The notes beneath the pieces were generated by a model that saw nothing but the letters and a program-made list of their open reading frames with translations, was not told the DNA's origin and did not search any database. From assembly GCA_024138015.1 (NCBI GenBank), contig JAMXBB010000008.1:43941185-44005184 (forward strand): DNA of 64,000 bases, given 5' to 3'. Source of the DNA: Lumnitzera littorea. Taxonomy: Eukaryota; Streptophyta; Magnoliopsida; Myrtales; Combretaceae. Each line of letters opens with the position of its first letter. The first letter of the stretch is position 1. The position numbers and the translations under genes were made by a program. Below, in pieces: positions 24,101-36,449 of this stretch.

Positions 24101-25257
24101 GTATTTAGGAATTATTTCCCCTAGTGTTTAACATGTAACCTTTTTAAAATATATTCAATTTAGTTTCTATAATTCTTGACCGGAGGGATTCACAATTAAA
24201 GCTAATATCTTTCTCAAGCATATTAACCCTAATTCTAAATTATTTACCGGAATCTCTTCACTTAGCAATATAACTTAGAATCGCATTAATGTATAATGAA
24301 TTCCCACACAAACAATCAACTTTCTGGAAGAATCATGTATCTTATCTCTAAGTATACATGTAATTCTCTTCAATTATGTTAAGATCTAATTACACATGTA
24401 ATTTCTCAATCAACATGCATAATATCATATATTGACACTCTAGAATTATTAATCCATAACTAAACGACATAATTGAATCAAGAAAAGATAGAAACTTTCT
24501 TGAAATTATAATTCAATCCAAGGGTTACATGAAACCCTAGGTTCCATAATCCTAAATACTGGAATTCTAAGCTATCATAACGAATCTAAAAACAAGTTCC
24601 ATCAAAAATATAAAATAAAGCATGAAAACCCCTCTTGATTTGATGAACAATCTCTAATCTTGAAATCGATGTCGTTATCGCTTCTTGATGTTGTTTCTCC
24701 TTAAGTCTCTTCTTGTCTCTTGTCTCTCTTTGTTTCTGTAATGTCTCTCCCCCTTTTGAACCCTAAGATCCCCTTATATATGTGTATTACACGGATTTTA
24801 TTTTCGTCACCAGACACGGCTTGAAACATGGCCGTGTCCCCAGGTCGTGTAACTTTCTGCACAAAGGCAAAATTTCTGTACAACTTCAAAATTTCATAAC
24901 TTCTTCGTTTGAACTCGGAATTGAGTGAAACTTGATTCGTTTTCTTTGTTTTCGAGCCTAGAACGCGTTTAAACCCTGAAATCAACATTTTACTCAATTA
25001 AGTATCAATTTCTTTAAAGAAAACCAAAAATGTATGGGAAATGCTATAAAATCACCATATGAAATATGTTTAAAATCAGAGTTATCACTTTTCTTCTTCT
25101 TTTTTTCATTTTTTCTATTTTCTATATATCTCTTTTTTTTTATTTTCTCTAAATTTTTTTTAATTTTTAATTTTTTTGTGCTTTTTCTAAATTAGGACCT
25201 TTTTACCTATTTAATTTTTTTTTTAAAATACAAGGAAACAAAAATAGGGTGTCTACA
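21189..25257 (-). repeat. 5' LTR of element A, with a nested solo LTR
   Basis: In element orientation it starts TGTAGACACCC at 25257 and ends ..TTTGATA at 21189, next to the PBS. Without the insertion at 23870-25087 and its duplicated CTTTT it is about 2.85 kb, close to the left copy. The conserved motif near 21630-21680 (CTCAAAGGTGCTTACG .. CGTAGTTC) is shared with the LTRs of element B and the solo LTR at 59641-61643. Open frames at 21820-22107, 21953-22141, 22415-22666, 23201-23488 and 23533-23745 are chance frames in LTR sequence. Confidence 0.8.
23870..25087 (-). mobile_element. Solo LTR copy 2, 1218 bp, TSD CTTTT
   Basis: This is a near-identical copy of 7919-9127, inserted in the 5' LTR of element A. 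The exact duplication CTTTT lies at 23865-23869 and 25088-25092. The first dinucleotide has changed from TG to TT at 23870-23871. A 9-bp tandem insertion near 24942-24950 (an extra TTTGTTTTC-like unit) accounts for the length difference from copy 1. The insertion is younger than element A. Confidence 0.9.
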
Positions 25258-25474
25258 AAACCTAAGGCCAATAGCCTTTCTCATGGTGCGTGAGCCTACC
25301 TAGAAAAGGTTAGAGACCGATGGACTGATCCACGCTTATCAAACCAAATCTTCCTAAATTATCGTAATTATAGCTTGGACTCTCTTGGCCTTATCATGTA
25401 ACCTAAAGAGTCAAGTGAGATAAATATTAGGTTTGACCTAATATGATAATATAATAAATTTTCAACCTTTTACA

Positions 25475-28400
25475 TTTTGCCCTCTAACCAAAATTCTTGG
25501 ATGGAGTGCAAGTATTTTGAGCATCAATTGCTTACTTTGATTAGCTAGGTCGCTACTCAATGCATGTGTGCTATGAATTAGCTACGTTGCCAAGCATGCT
25601 CAGTTAGCTAAAGACTTTATTTTAGTCTAATGCCAGCACTGCAAATTTATTTATTATATATTTTAATGTGCATATTTGCAGCACAGTCCAATTGTACATG
25701 TTGCTTTAGGCATACTGGATTAATATTGTCCCCCTAAGGCAATATATTAAATATTATCTTTCTTTATACAAGTTGGTTCCACATCATCATTTGAAGTAAC
25801 TATCTCATTAAGTATAATTCTATATGTTAAAGTTGTTTTGACTTTCTTTGGTCTTGCTACATATTAGAGAGAAATTTCCTAATGAAATATCCACACATGT
25901 AAGTAACCTAAATTAGCATAACTTGACCTAAATACATACACACACACACATAATAAGCTTTTAGGCTTTCAATCCATACTCCATATTGGAACAAGCCGCA
26001 TATATTCAATATAAGAACCATCATATAACAAGGCTCCACTAGCTTGATGGAATAAAATATTTGTCGTGCTATTTTAAAACATGCATTCGATATGCCCACA
26101 TTAGCTTCCCTTTGTTTTAGTTGAGAAAAACGTGACTTAGATTCACATCTCCCTATGCATGCTTCAGGTCATCCATTCATAGAGATCACGATGCCCCTAC
26201 AACTTTTCCATGCACAAATAACCAACAAATTCTTTAAAATCTTTTCAATATCCTTCTAAATCTTCATTTGCCATATTTATTTTTATCCATATTACCCCTC
26301 ATATCGCTTCATAAGGTTAGATTTAACTCAGTATATCTTTTCCAAATCAATCAATATTCTCTTAATATATCTCAAATCTTTTAATATCTATTCTTGAAAC
26401 ACCCTCTTTTAGACTATATATATTTGTGGGCAACCATTAATTTTATTTTTCCTTTTTCAATCCATGGTCGCATCCATCGTGCCAACTTTGAGCTTTAACT
26501 AATAAGCTCAAACGAATAAATGTCAAGTGAATTGAGCTCGAGTTGCAATAGTCCTTCAAAGGAAGCATTGAGCAATTTCCATACTCATCAAGTCACATCT
26601 TTCCCAAACCATATGGTAATAAGAACTTTATTCTTTTTCTTGTTCACAAGTTCTTCATGAGAATAATATAGCATTGATTATTTTTGCTCGAATCTACTAT
26701 CATTTTTCTTTATGATATATTTCTTTTCTCTTTATTTTTTTTATAATTCTTGTATAGGCAAATTATACTACACTAGAGTCACAACGACAACCATACTTCG
26801 TGGCACAACTCTCGTAATAAACCATTATTATTATTATTATTTTGAATCATATTGGAGCTAACTAGCTCGGTATGTATAGTTATTTCCCCTTTCAATCATT
26901 ATCATAGACCATACTCCCGTATTCATCATGTAAAATTATTGTCATGGATCAGTGTCATCCATTTGAACTTTAATCCTTCTCGATGCTTTCACATCCCATA
27001 AACAACTTCATTACCAATTCCACGGTAAATCCAATTCCATATATTCACTTAAGCAATTCCGAGTATAGTTGCTTGGAAAACATCAATTCATTATAATGAT
27101 TCCACGCCCGCGTGTTATGCTTCCATCATCAATACCCTTATACAATATATTTCCAACCAGTTGGTAAAAAGTCTAATAAAATTATGGAAAAGGTTATCTG
27201 CCCATGAACTACATACTATTACACACGAGTCTATTTGCTGCATCTCTTTTAATGCACAATTTGATTGAGTATGGCATCAGCATCTTCTCTAAATTCTCAC
27301 GTATTCACCATTAGAAGTGGCATAGTAATCCTTTCTGGTTTCATTTCCTATCTATTCTTCTTCTCCTTTTTTATTTTCTTTTTAATATAATCATTGTATA
27401 ATTAAATATTAAATACGTGGAAGGAGGCAACGTAACTCCTTAATTTGCTATATCCCCTAATAAATTGGTCAGAATAACAATCCCAAATCTTTCCCTTTTT
27501 TTTTTTCCCTTTCTCTCTTTTTCTTTCTTTCTTTTTTTTTTTTTTTCAAATCCTTTAGTTGCCAAATATCTCATCCCGAATATTTCACGAACCAGATTTT
27601 ATTTTCAATTCAAAATACCCCAATGCATATGAGATCTAGCTTCAAATATTTACTTGTTGATAGAATCTTTATTCATGATATTTTCATTACCAATCCAAAT
27701 ACACTTTCAATGAAACCCATATCTAACTCTGAATATTTATGAATAACTTAAAATTCCTTAACTTGCAAATTCAAACATTCTTAATATCTTGAGATAATAT
27801 CATTTAAGTAAGCCAAGATTCATTAAATCTTTTATCAAATCTTTTAGTATCTATACTTGAAATACCCTCTTATTAGCTATATGTGCTTGTAGGCAACCAT
27901 CAATTTTTTCCAGTCCATGTTTGCATCCATTGTGTGAGCTTTGATCTTCAACTTACAAGTTCGAACGGATTAATGCTTAAGTTGCAATACTCCCTTAGAG
28001 AAAGTACCGAGCAACTTCAATGCTTATCAAGTCACATCCATTCACAATTACACAATAGTATTCTTCGTCAATTTAGTATCTTTCCTTAGATTAAATACTA
28101 AAGACATTGGCTATACATGCACGGAACATTCCACTTTTCCTTTTTCGTTCCAAGTTCTAACCACTCATCTCTAGTTGTTTAACAACAATAAACAAGGGTG
28201 AGTGAACACAATATTGAGCAATCATTTACAATTAAATCGTTCTTGCACAACAAACAATTGAGGATGAAAGGATGGATGAGTTCATCATGTCGATTGAGAA
28301 ACTCAATTCACTTCACTTTGATGAAGATAAGGGCCTTAAGCAAACAACGATAACACCTTCTACTTTCTACATCACTTCTATCAATTGTAGTGTCGAAAAG

Positions 28401-29600
28401 CTAGACATTTTTTTTTTCCTTATAGTCTTACATGAGTCGTGTCTTCTCTATGTAAATTGAATTTTTCCTTCTATTGAATCATCAATACCTTAGTTGATTA
28501 GGCCCTTAGGTTGCTTTATCCTTGCCATGCTCTTATACACATGCCACGTATTTACTTGGGTACTTTTTTTGTGTTGAATATTTCTTTACCCATTCATGTG
28601 TTTCCAAGTAAACAAACTAGGCTTGTAAAATTCAAGTAGATATTTTCTATGATGTCCCCTTTCCCTTAACATTGAGAAATCAATAACCTCTCTCTTTTCA
28701 TGTGTGCTTCTTTGTTCACAATATTTTTTTTTTCTTACTTTGTCACTTCTTCACATCTAAAGCTTTCTTGTACGAGAACATTGAGTAAATTAAGTGAACC
28801 ATATGTCTATGTCTTCAGTCTTCTCTCACGTAGCTTCTAGGCTTAGTGAAATAAAATTCACATCATTACATAAGTGGTTGCCTTTTTCTTTTTTTTGGAA
28901 AAAGTCAACTTAAGTTTCACCTTATTACTTAATACCTTCCTCAATGATAATATGAAGAGCACCTTACATATAACACATCACGTTCAAATGGGAGTGGACT
29001 TAAGCATATCCTAAATCATTACATAAGCCTCTGTCTTTTCTAATGAAATGAAATTCAAAAAGAATCTAGATCCTTTCTCCTTCTTTAATTTTTATAATTC
29101 TTACCAACACCAATACTAAAACTCATATTAATGATGGTGATTTTCAAAATGACAAAGTTGACACTAAGGAGAATTAGTAATTCTCGACCCTGTTATGGAA
29201 ATGGGAGGTACCTTGTTTGGATTCTGAGACTAGGCTTATTGTAGTCGCGAGCACCTTTCCATCATGTTGAAGTTTGTTGCTATCATGATTCCTCCTTGGT
29301 GTGCATATTTGATTTTTTTTTTTTTATTCACAAACTGTTACGTTGACATTGTAAGCATTAGTTATAAAGCCCCTTAAGAGTGATGCAAATTTACATACAC
29401 ATCTACACTAGCATTGATTACAAAATCCTTTTATCTTTCTTTTTTGTTGCTTGTTTCTTTAATATTCCTCATTGTCCATATTTATCTCTTGTAGATGACA
29501 ATAGTGAATATTCATATTGCATCCTTATTTACAAGATGTAGCCTTGAACAAGTTTGCTAAGCCGAAATAAAATATCCCATTCCTTTAGTACTTCATGTTA
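25475..29600. other. Non-coding interior, probably element D
   Basis: No gene recognised on either strand. Pyrimidine tracts lie near 27500-27546 and 28715-28740, and a short ATT microsatellite near 26824. A pair of diverged direct repeats is listed separately. The frames at 25908-26099, 27883-28089 and 28272-28460 have no motif. Confidence 0.45.
26360..28120. repeat. Pair of diverged direct repeats about 1.45 kb apart
   Basis: The segment about 26375-26640 resembles 27835-28060. Shared landmarks are TCTTTTAGTATCTAT..CTTGAAA.ACCCTCTT, GGCAACCAT.AATTTT and ATCAAGTCACATC. They could be old LTR pieces or a local duplication; I saw no ends or TSD. Confidence 0.6.
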
Positions 29601-29740
29601 TTTATAACATAATATATATTTCTGGTCCTTCTCAGCTTACTACTCTAAACACCAAGAGTAATATCATGACGGTAACAATCAACAGGGATCAACCGCATTG
29701 ATTAAAAGTCAATAGCAAACTTTACACGACTTGCGGTAAA

Positions 29741-30085
29741 TATGGACTCTAGGAGTATTTACAGTTGCTTACTTAAGGCCTTATTGTCCAAGGCCTTAAG
29801 GCCTTAAGCTTGTTAAGGCCTAGAGTCCATATATATTCCTTATTGTCCATATTTACAGTTGCTTGCTTAAGGCCTGCTTGCTTAAGGACTTGCCATGGTT
29901 GAAGCTTCCTCATTGGAAGTCAATTCCCCCCCTACCAGGGAATTGCTCAATCTACTTTGCCTCTTGAAGTGGATATTGCGATTCATTGGGGGCATAATTA
30001 CTTATGATACTATACCTACAAGAATAAGGGAAGAAGTTAGCAAGATAAGACATATGTAGAATTCTGAAGGAATATGGACTCTAGG
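29741..30085. repeat. Hairpin-forming repeat cluster
   Basis: TATGGACTCTAGG at 29741-29753 has its exact complement, CCTAGAGTCCATA, at 29819-29831. The loop is made of AAGGCCTTAAGG-type palindromes. A third direct copy of the 13-mer lies at 30073-30085. Nearby the phrase ATTTACAGTTGCTT.CTTAAGG also occurs twice (near 29757 and 29851). Confidence 0.75.
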
Positions 30086-31440
30086 AGTAACTGTAAAAAA
30101 GACTCAATAGGCCTTAAGCACAGCAGGCCTTAAGCAAGCAAGCCTAGAGCATAGTGAGCCTCGAAATCAACACGACTTGCGTATAATAAGCCTTATGAGT
30201 AATAGGCCCTAGCAGGCTTTTCATATCGAAAGCTTCATTGGTGAATAACTTCTAGTAAACACTTGTTTCACTAATAAAGAAGACTTATTCCATTCCAAGA
30301 ATGTTGAAATACTTAATTTTCTTTTCTCAAGAAATTGCTTCCATCAAGATGGAGCTATTAGGTGGAGTATATTACCGTAAAACCTAAGCACGTAACTCTC
30401 TCGAAGAAGACTAAGATCCTTTATGCCATTACTACTTCTACTCAATTGCAGTTCCCCCAATGAGCGAGATGAAAGTGTGGTGGGCACAAACAAAGTTCCT
30501 TTGTGGTACATTCTAAGGAGCTTGCTTTCCCTATTTGATAGAGAAGGCAACCTAAATGCCTCTTAAGGCTAACGATGATGATCTAGAGCTGGTGAAGTAT
30601 AAGGAATCCCTAGTCGAGGAAAGGGGGATAACATTAGTACTTATGCTAGTGTGCTACTAGCACAAGTGCATATGGAAGTGAGCAATGCACTACACCTATT
30701 TATATCCCTCCTTCTCTAGTTGCTAATATGTCTTGTTGAGACTGGGTAGCAACTCGAGTGATTTTTCCTTCATTAGAGGGAACTTTATGCTCTGATGAAC
30801 TTATTGTGCCGTCTTGTTTCATGATGCCACTTAAAGTAATCTTAGTAGTAGAAGTCATTGAGTATGTGCAAATCATTGTGCGCTTAGAAGATGATGCCTT
30901 CACTTAGCAACAACAACCTAAGTTGTCATAATTAGCATTCTCATTGGTCATTAAGCTCGTAGCATTTAAGGTTGCTTAAACTTTGTGATCTAAGGAGTCA
31001 ACTGGGGGGGTTTCATGAACATAAGGCCACTTAGATTATTATGATCTAAGGAGCTTCTAAAGTCATCTCGCATATTAGAGCAAAAGCTCTCACTTACAGC
31101 AATAATATTTAAGTGATTCCTTTTGAGAAGGTATTTGATCATGCTAAAGCAGCAATAATATCATTCATTGTCTAAGATTGATAATTCTCTTTCAATAGTC
31201 AAGGGGGTATTTCCTACTACTCAACTACTTAGAATTGCCTTACTTAGTTGCGACAACTTATAATGAGCCTAAGAGGCAATGTTCTAACTAGTTTGCATTA
31301 TACAAACTTATCTTTCATCACGTGCCTAGGAGTCTATGCTCTTACTAGTCAGCAACAATGTTTGATTAAATGTTACTTAATTGCAGAAGTCACTTTTTGG
31401 TGAACTTAATTGAAGACATTCTGTACTTTAAAGTAGTAGT
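30086..31440. other. Unassigned interior of element D
   Basis: Minus-strand frames of 60-odd codons at 30344-30550 and 30700-30903 are Ser/Thr-rich and lack any motif I can name. They may be remnants of a D-encoded protein, but I cannot support a call. Confidence 0.3.
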
Positions 31441-31449
31441 GATGTAAGA

Positions 31450-34400
31450 TGTAGATGTCAAGGCATTGCCTAGTCTTGAGGCATAGGTGCCAATATACCG
31501 GAGTATTGCTTAGGCTTGAGGGGTGGAAGCCGAGATGCTAGGGTATTGCCTAGGCTTGAGGCATTGTAAGCCAAAATACCAGATGTAAGCCCCATAATCA
31601 GATACTCGGAGTTTGGCTTGTAGAATTTAGGACGATTGGTTAAAGGATTCGATAGAGCCTAAATTATCAAATAAAGTTACAAATATTAGTAAAAGCAATC
31701 CCGTAAGTTCGAATTTAAGAAAATAAATAATAAAATAGAAGAATATAAAATTTTCAAACTTTAAGTATATTACTCGTTATTTATCGAAAATGCGTAAAAT
31801 ACATTTCAATAATTAATGAATCACTAGAGATAAATTATATGCACACTAAAAATCATAAAATAACCTAAATAATATTTAGAAATATTTATTTGTATTATAT
31901 ATGAATTTACATGTAGGTAAAAATATGCGTAATTACTTAAAATACACTAAATGTGCTAAAATAATGTTAAATAATTAAATAAAATTCATAATTAATTAAG
32001 GAAAAATAAAAAAAATCAGGAAAAATGAGGGAAAGTCCAAACTTGAGGCGTGGCAATTTGGAATTGAAAAAATAAAAGCAACCAATAAAATTACAACAAA
32101 TAGAAAGTAAGAAAAAGAAGAGATAAGGCAATTATCAAATCCATTTAATGCACAATAATTCCTTAAGACCTCTATAAATATCCTAAATTTTTTAGAAGCT
32201 TATTTTGGATGTCTGAAATTTTAGAAAATTAGAGAGAGGCGAAATTGAGAGAAAATTAGGATCTTATAAAAAATTACAAAAAAATTATGCAATTAGGGCT
32301 TTTAAGGAGAACCTAGACCTAACAAGCAGCTGAGAGTGAACAACTACCACCGCCACATGGTGGTGGCAGTGCCCAGGTGGGCCAACATACCCTTGGCCAT
32401 CGACGATGGCCAAAGCCATCAGTTTTGGTGAGTCCCGATTTCTACCTAATTTTTCTTAAATTGTTAAAAATATCAAATTAGTTGGAAAATTATGAAACTT
32501 GTTATTTTAGAATATTTTTGTATTTGGTTTTTAGGAAAAATATTATTTTGATGAAAATATGTCTCGTAATATATAGTCCTTAAGAAATCATGCAAAATCG
32601 AGCATATTTCGATTTAGATATAAATGACCTTAGGAGTATAGTTTTGAGGCCAAAATTTTTGTGTAGACTACTTAGGGATTATAGAACAGTGCTATGAAGC
32701 TTTTTTTCAAAAATTAATTTTCGAAATTTTTAGACAATTTTTAAGCCTTAAAATTATGCATAAATGGGTAATTTAGGGTTAATTAAGTAATTAAATGGGT
32801 AATTACTAATTTGATGCATAATTACATGTTTTAGGAAGTTAAAATCTGATGGAGTATACTATTTGTAGCATTTGGAGTGTTAGATGTAATTATTAGCATA
32901 TTATGTAGTAAATATGTAATAGGTAAAAATGAGAAATTTTGAGTTAATTTGGTAATTTATGGTAATTAGGTTCAAAATCTGATTTGAGATGAATTTAAAT
33001 ATTTGGAATGTTATTTGATGTTGAGAGATGATAATTGAAGTGATGGGAATATTAGATGTGTATATTCTGTACACATTAGGTGATAACGTGTAATATGTAA
33101 TTATAAGAAATTAATAATTAGGAAAATATTTGTTAGAATTGATATTATGATAATAATAGGAATATACAATAAATCTGATAGGAAACTTAAATAAGGGTAA
33201 TTATAGGAAAAATGTAAGATTTTCTCATAACGGGAGTAAATTCGATAATTAAATTAGGATTCAAGTATACTGCACGGACTAAAACATTAGTTACAGACTA
33301 AAAACAATATTTAGGATATTTAAAGATAATGCGATTAATTTCACATTATGGGTTGGAATGATTTCTAAAGGTATACATATAAATCTCTAACAAAATTTTG
33401 AGTTAAAAACCTAATTTAGAAATAAATGCGAAAACTGAAATAGAACTTAACATGATTCAAGAAGAATTGTAAAAGACTTAAAAACTTAAATAATTGGGTA
33501 TATTAAACTCTAAACAAAAGATAACAATAAGCATGATAAGATAAAACCAACTTATAATAGTTATATGAAAAATTGAAACCACGATTACATTATAGGGATG
33601 ATTGGCGATGGCCTAAGCAAGTTGGACCTCGAGTGAGTGAGCAAGGAGTCCAGCTAAGTTAGGATTAATACAATATTGTATTTTAGAGGCTTGAAATTGT
33701 ACTTGATTATACTTGTTTTGAGCTGATGATATGATTTTTGATTTGCTGCTTGGCTTGTATTGTATGATTTGTATGGAATGATTTATCACCCTAAATTGGA
33801 CCTAATCAAATATACAACCAGTAAATATAAATTAGACCTGCACAACAACCCATTAGGGGAAACCTAGGATTCTCCGGCCATATACCGACCTTTTTGAAAG
33901 GAATAGCATTGGATAGCATAATGGGTCTCTTCTTCATCTTTAGTCGAACTAAGTGACTGATGAGGCAGTCGAGGTAAGGGTAAAGTCAATGGTTTGAAGG
34001 TAGTCATAGGAGGAGCAGTGTCTCTATTGTATAAGCCTAGGTTTGGTAGTGAGCTGTTGCATTAACAGCAACTCCTCAACCTGGATTAAAGCGGGCGTAA
34101 TTTCTCTAATCTTGCAATGGGCCGAACAACGTCATGCAATAGCATTTGTATGTTCATGCATTGCATCTAACTAAATCGGGTGATAACCTTATTTGTGTTA
34201 GTAGTATAGTTTTAAGTCCTTTGTCCCAACTTACTAAGCTGTAGTTGCTTACATCCCTATAGACGTCGTTGCGGGTGCTGGCTAAGAAGCAGCTTATAAC
34301 TACCCTGAAGCTAGCAACTACTGGATCTTAGGGAGTGAGGAAAAACCTTTGAAGAACAGACATATATTTTTAAGGTCTAAGCTCTTATCTTAGAATTTTC

Positions 34401-34840
34401 CATTTTTGAATAATGTATTAACTAGGAAATAGATTACAATGAAATGTTGTAAATATTAATTATAATAACTGAATTCTAGTGTATATATATATTTTCTTAC
34501 TTTCTTAGGTAAATAACTTATTAAAATTACGAGCTGTTTACTTCAAAGTGGGTTAGTCATGGATGCCTGGTGTCGATCAAGTCTAGGGGACAGCGGTTGT
34601 AAGGCTAACTTCTATTTTAGAATAGTTTGCATAGCGGGGCAGTTACGACTCTATCACTTCGGGGGTTGACACTAGGGCATTGCTTGGGCTTAAGGCATTG
34701 CAAGTCAAGATACTAAGGCATTGCCTGGGCTTGAAACATAGAAGCTAATGTGCCAACGTATTGCTTGGGCTTAAGGCATAGAAGCTAACGACATACTAGG
34801 GCATTGCCTAAGCTTTAAAACTAAGAGTTAAGTTACTGTA
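31450..34840 (+). repeat. 40-bp minisatellite split by an LTR
   Basis: Units of the form GGCATTGCCTAGGCTTGAGGCAT..AAGCCAAGATACTA repeat at 40-43-bp spacing. ATTGCC or ATTGCT sites lie near 31465, 31505 and 31545 left of the inserted LTR, and near 34679, 34720, 34760 and 34803 right of it. The array must pre-date the LTR. Confidence 0.85.
31584..34671 (+). mobile_element. Solo LTR of 3.1 kb inserted in the minisatellite
   Basis: It starts TGTAAGCCCC at 31584 and ends GGGGGTTGACA at 34671. Flanking 5-mers are CCAGA (31579-31583) and CTAGG (34672-34676). They fall at the same register of the 40-bp unit (ATACTAGGG), so they are best read as a decayed CTAGG duplication. A plus-strand CTATAAATAT lies near 32171. 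The last 550 or so bases match 1-554. Long-LTR Ty3/Gypsy (Tekay/Del-like) is a reasonable family guess. No coding sequence was seen inside. Confidence 0.8.
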
Positions 34841-35465
34841 GCATTGATGATATGGGAGCTTCAGCTTTAGTACTCTTATAGATGACTTGGCTTGTATTTC
34901 CTTCATATAAACATCCAAGCCTTCCCTTATTATGAAGGAAGTACTTAAAGCAAAGGCTATAGATACAGATAGTAAAGTAGGAGCAACAATGGGGTAGGAA
35001 GTAAGTTTACCCAAGATTGGGATAATGGGATTTGATGGAGGAGTAAGCATGCATGAGGATGAAGAGCTACTAATTTAAACCCCCACATTCTCTATTTTAG
35101 ATACTAGATTTTCTCCAAGCTACAACCTGTAGTAGGGGGATTCACTCATGCCGTCCTTAGGGTATATTTTCTTCAGTAATGGGAGGGTAAGCTAGCTAAG
35201 TAGAGGGGGTAGTACTTGCTTACGCAACAATAATAGAGTTTAACGGAGCCACCTTAAGTAACGCAATAGTAAAGGCAACCAACCCTATCATGAGTGAAGC
35301 AAACATAGCTATGAAATGATCCAAGGTTTTTGTTGCCTCTTACATAGCTTACATCACCTCCATAGTGACTTGAGGTAGGTCTTGCTCAACTTGTTCAACA
35401 TTAATACTTTGTTCTTGAGAGATAGCTTCACTTGTTACAGCCATTCTCTTCTTAAGAGGTGCCAT
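34808..35465 (-). pseudogene. N-terminal ORF relic of element D
   Basis: From an ATG at 35463-35465, only about 20 bases past the PBS, the minus strand reads MAPLKKRMAVTSEAISQEQ and continues with a Q/E-rich stretch until a stop, with further stops after it. A different frame is open at 34808-35050, 80 codons including IIPILGKLTSYPIVAPTLL, so a frameshift may separate two parts of one ORF. I recognise no gag motif. The position suggests the first ORF of element D, but its function is not known. Confidence 0.35.
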
Positions 35466-35484
35466 CACTCTAGTATCACACTCC

Positions 35485-35503
35485 ATCCTTAGTAGAGTTG
35501 CCA
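35485..35503 (-). other. Primer-binding site of element D (tRNA-Arg type)
   Basis: The minus strand reads TGGCAACTCTACTAAGGAT, close to the Tat/Ogre-type TGGCGACTCTGCTGGGGA site, three bases inside the presumed LTR end. It supports minus orientation for D. Confidence 0.65.
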
Positions 35504-35506
35504 AAA

Positions 35507-36176
35507 TATAGATGTATTAGTTCTAACTAGAGCAGTCACATGCTAGTCACGTAAGTATCACTTTACATGTATCCTCGGAGTAGTGATGTAAAGATGACAC
35601 TTAATAGGATGATTGGAGAGAGAATGGCAAGAAGGAGGAACAAGCAATTCTAAAGTCTCAATTACACAAGTGATAGACAAGGGAGCTTAAGGAACCTAAG
35701 ATGTTAACCTTGCAGTTCATAAGCAACTGAGATTGTTCCATTGCCTGAACGTTGTTTAATCTTAGAGAGCAGGGATTTCATAGTAAAATATCGTTTCTCT
35801 GATCTCTAGAATTACGTCAAATGAGGAGGAGTAGTTGAGTATTTATAAGGTCTTGGGCTTGATGATATTCATTGGATCTTCTTAGCAATAGATGGATAAG
35901 ATGGAATTTTACTCATTCCATAATTATCTGGAATAGGCTTGCAAAGGCCTAAGGCCAATAACCTTCCATATGGTGTATAAGCTTACTTAGGAAAGGTTAG
36001 AGGCAGACGGAACGGTCCAACAGTCCCTATTCCAAGCCTACCAAGTCGAACCTCTCTAAATCATTCCAATTATAGATTAGAATCTCTTGGCCCTATCACC
36101 TAGCCCAAAGAGTCAAGATAGATGAATATTAGGTTTGGCCTAATATGATAATATAATAAATTTTCCATCCTTTACA
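35507..36176 (-). repeat. 5' LTR of element D
   Basis: On the minus strand it starts TGTAAAGGATGG at 36176 and runs to the PBS. It contains TTATAAATAC near 35852-35861 as a TATA box. The first 230 or so bases are repeated at 25261-25474. The inner edge is approximate. Confidence 0.65.
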
Positions 36177-36440
36177 AATAGTATCTAAAACATGTTCCAC
36201 TTTATCTCCAGTCTTCTTAACATTACTCTCTCTTTGACCATGTCCTCCTACAATACAAACCCTAAATTAAGAGAGATCATTTTTTTTTTTCATAAAAGAT
36301 ATTCTTTTGACAATTTTGCTCTACTCTTTAATTTTGTATGTTCTTTACATAATTTTTTTCAATAATAAAATAAAGAAATATCTTTAAATATTTAAACATG
36401 AGTTTAAGTACTTTTTTCCTTATCTAATTAAATTGGGTCC
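36177..36440 (-). repeat. 3' LTR remnant of element C
   Basis: 36186-36275 aligns with 62820-62950: both contain AAACATGTT.(C/T)ACTTTATCTC, CTCTCTTTGA.CATGTC and ACAATACAAAC.CTA. Its left part is replaced by element D. The boundary with the coding region near 36440 is not resolved. Confidence 0.55.
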
Positions 36441-36449
36441 ATAAATAAA

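Larger units (their letters stand above)
13323..25257 (-). mobile_element. Element A: pol-less Tat/Ogre-like LTR retrotransposon
   Basis: Two long direct repeats, about 13323-16138 and 21189-25257, flank a 5-kb interior. On the minus strand the right copy begins TGTAGACACCC at 25257 and is followed at its other end, after a short spacer, by TAGCGACTCTATTGGGGA (21168-21185). That resembles the tRNA-Arg-type PBS used by Tat/Ogre elements. The interior has a short coiled-coil ORF relic near the 5' side and tandem arrays near the 3' LTR, but no protease, RT or integrase motif that I could find. This is either a large retrotransposon derivative (LARD) or an old deletion copy. The terminal TGTAGACA is not preserved in the left LTR, and no TSD was found. 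Confidence 0.75.
25258..36176 (-). mobile_element. Element D: pol-less Tat-like element, disrupted
   Basis: A 5' LTR at about 35507-36176 starts TGTAAAGG on the minus strand. It is followed by a tRNA-Arg-type PBS (35485-35503) and a degraded ORF. The outer 214 bp of this LTR recurs in the same orientation at 25261-25474, which I take as the remnant of the 3' LTR, abutted by element A. A purine-rich AGAGGGCAAAA stretch lies beside it in element orientation. No RT, integrase or protease was recognised between them. The right end abuts a remnant of element C. Assigning the whole interval to one element is inference. Confidence 0.5.

Noticed and set aside
24701..24997. 98-codon minus-strand frame conserved at 8750-9037
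   Set aside because: Conservation is explained by both lying in copies of the same solo LTR, over its TATA box and leader. There is no protein-level signal, and a 9-bp tandem insertion accounts for the difference.
29741..29831. CRISPR-like or tRNA-like structure
   Set aside because: Repeats are palindromic and irregular with no spacers, no cloverleaf is possible, and the organism is a plant.
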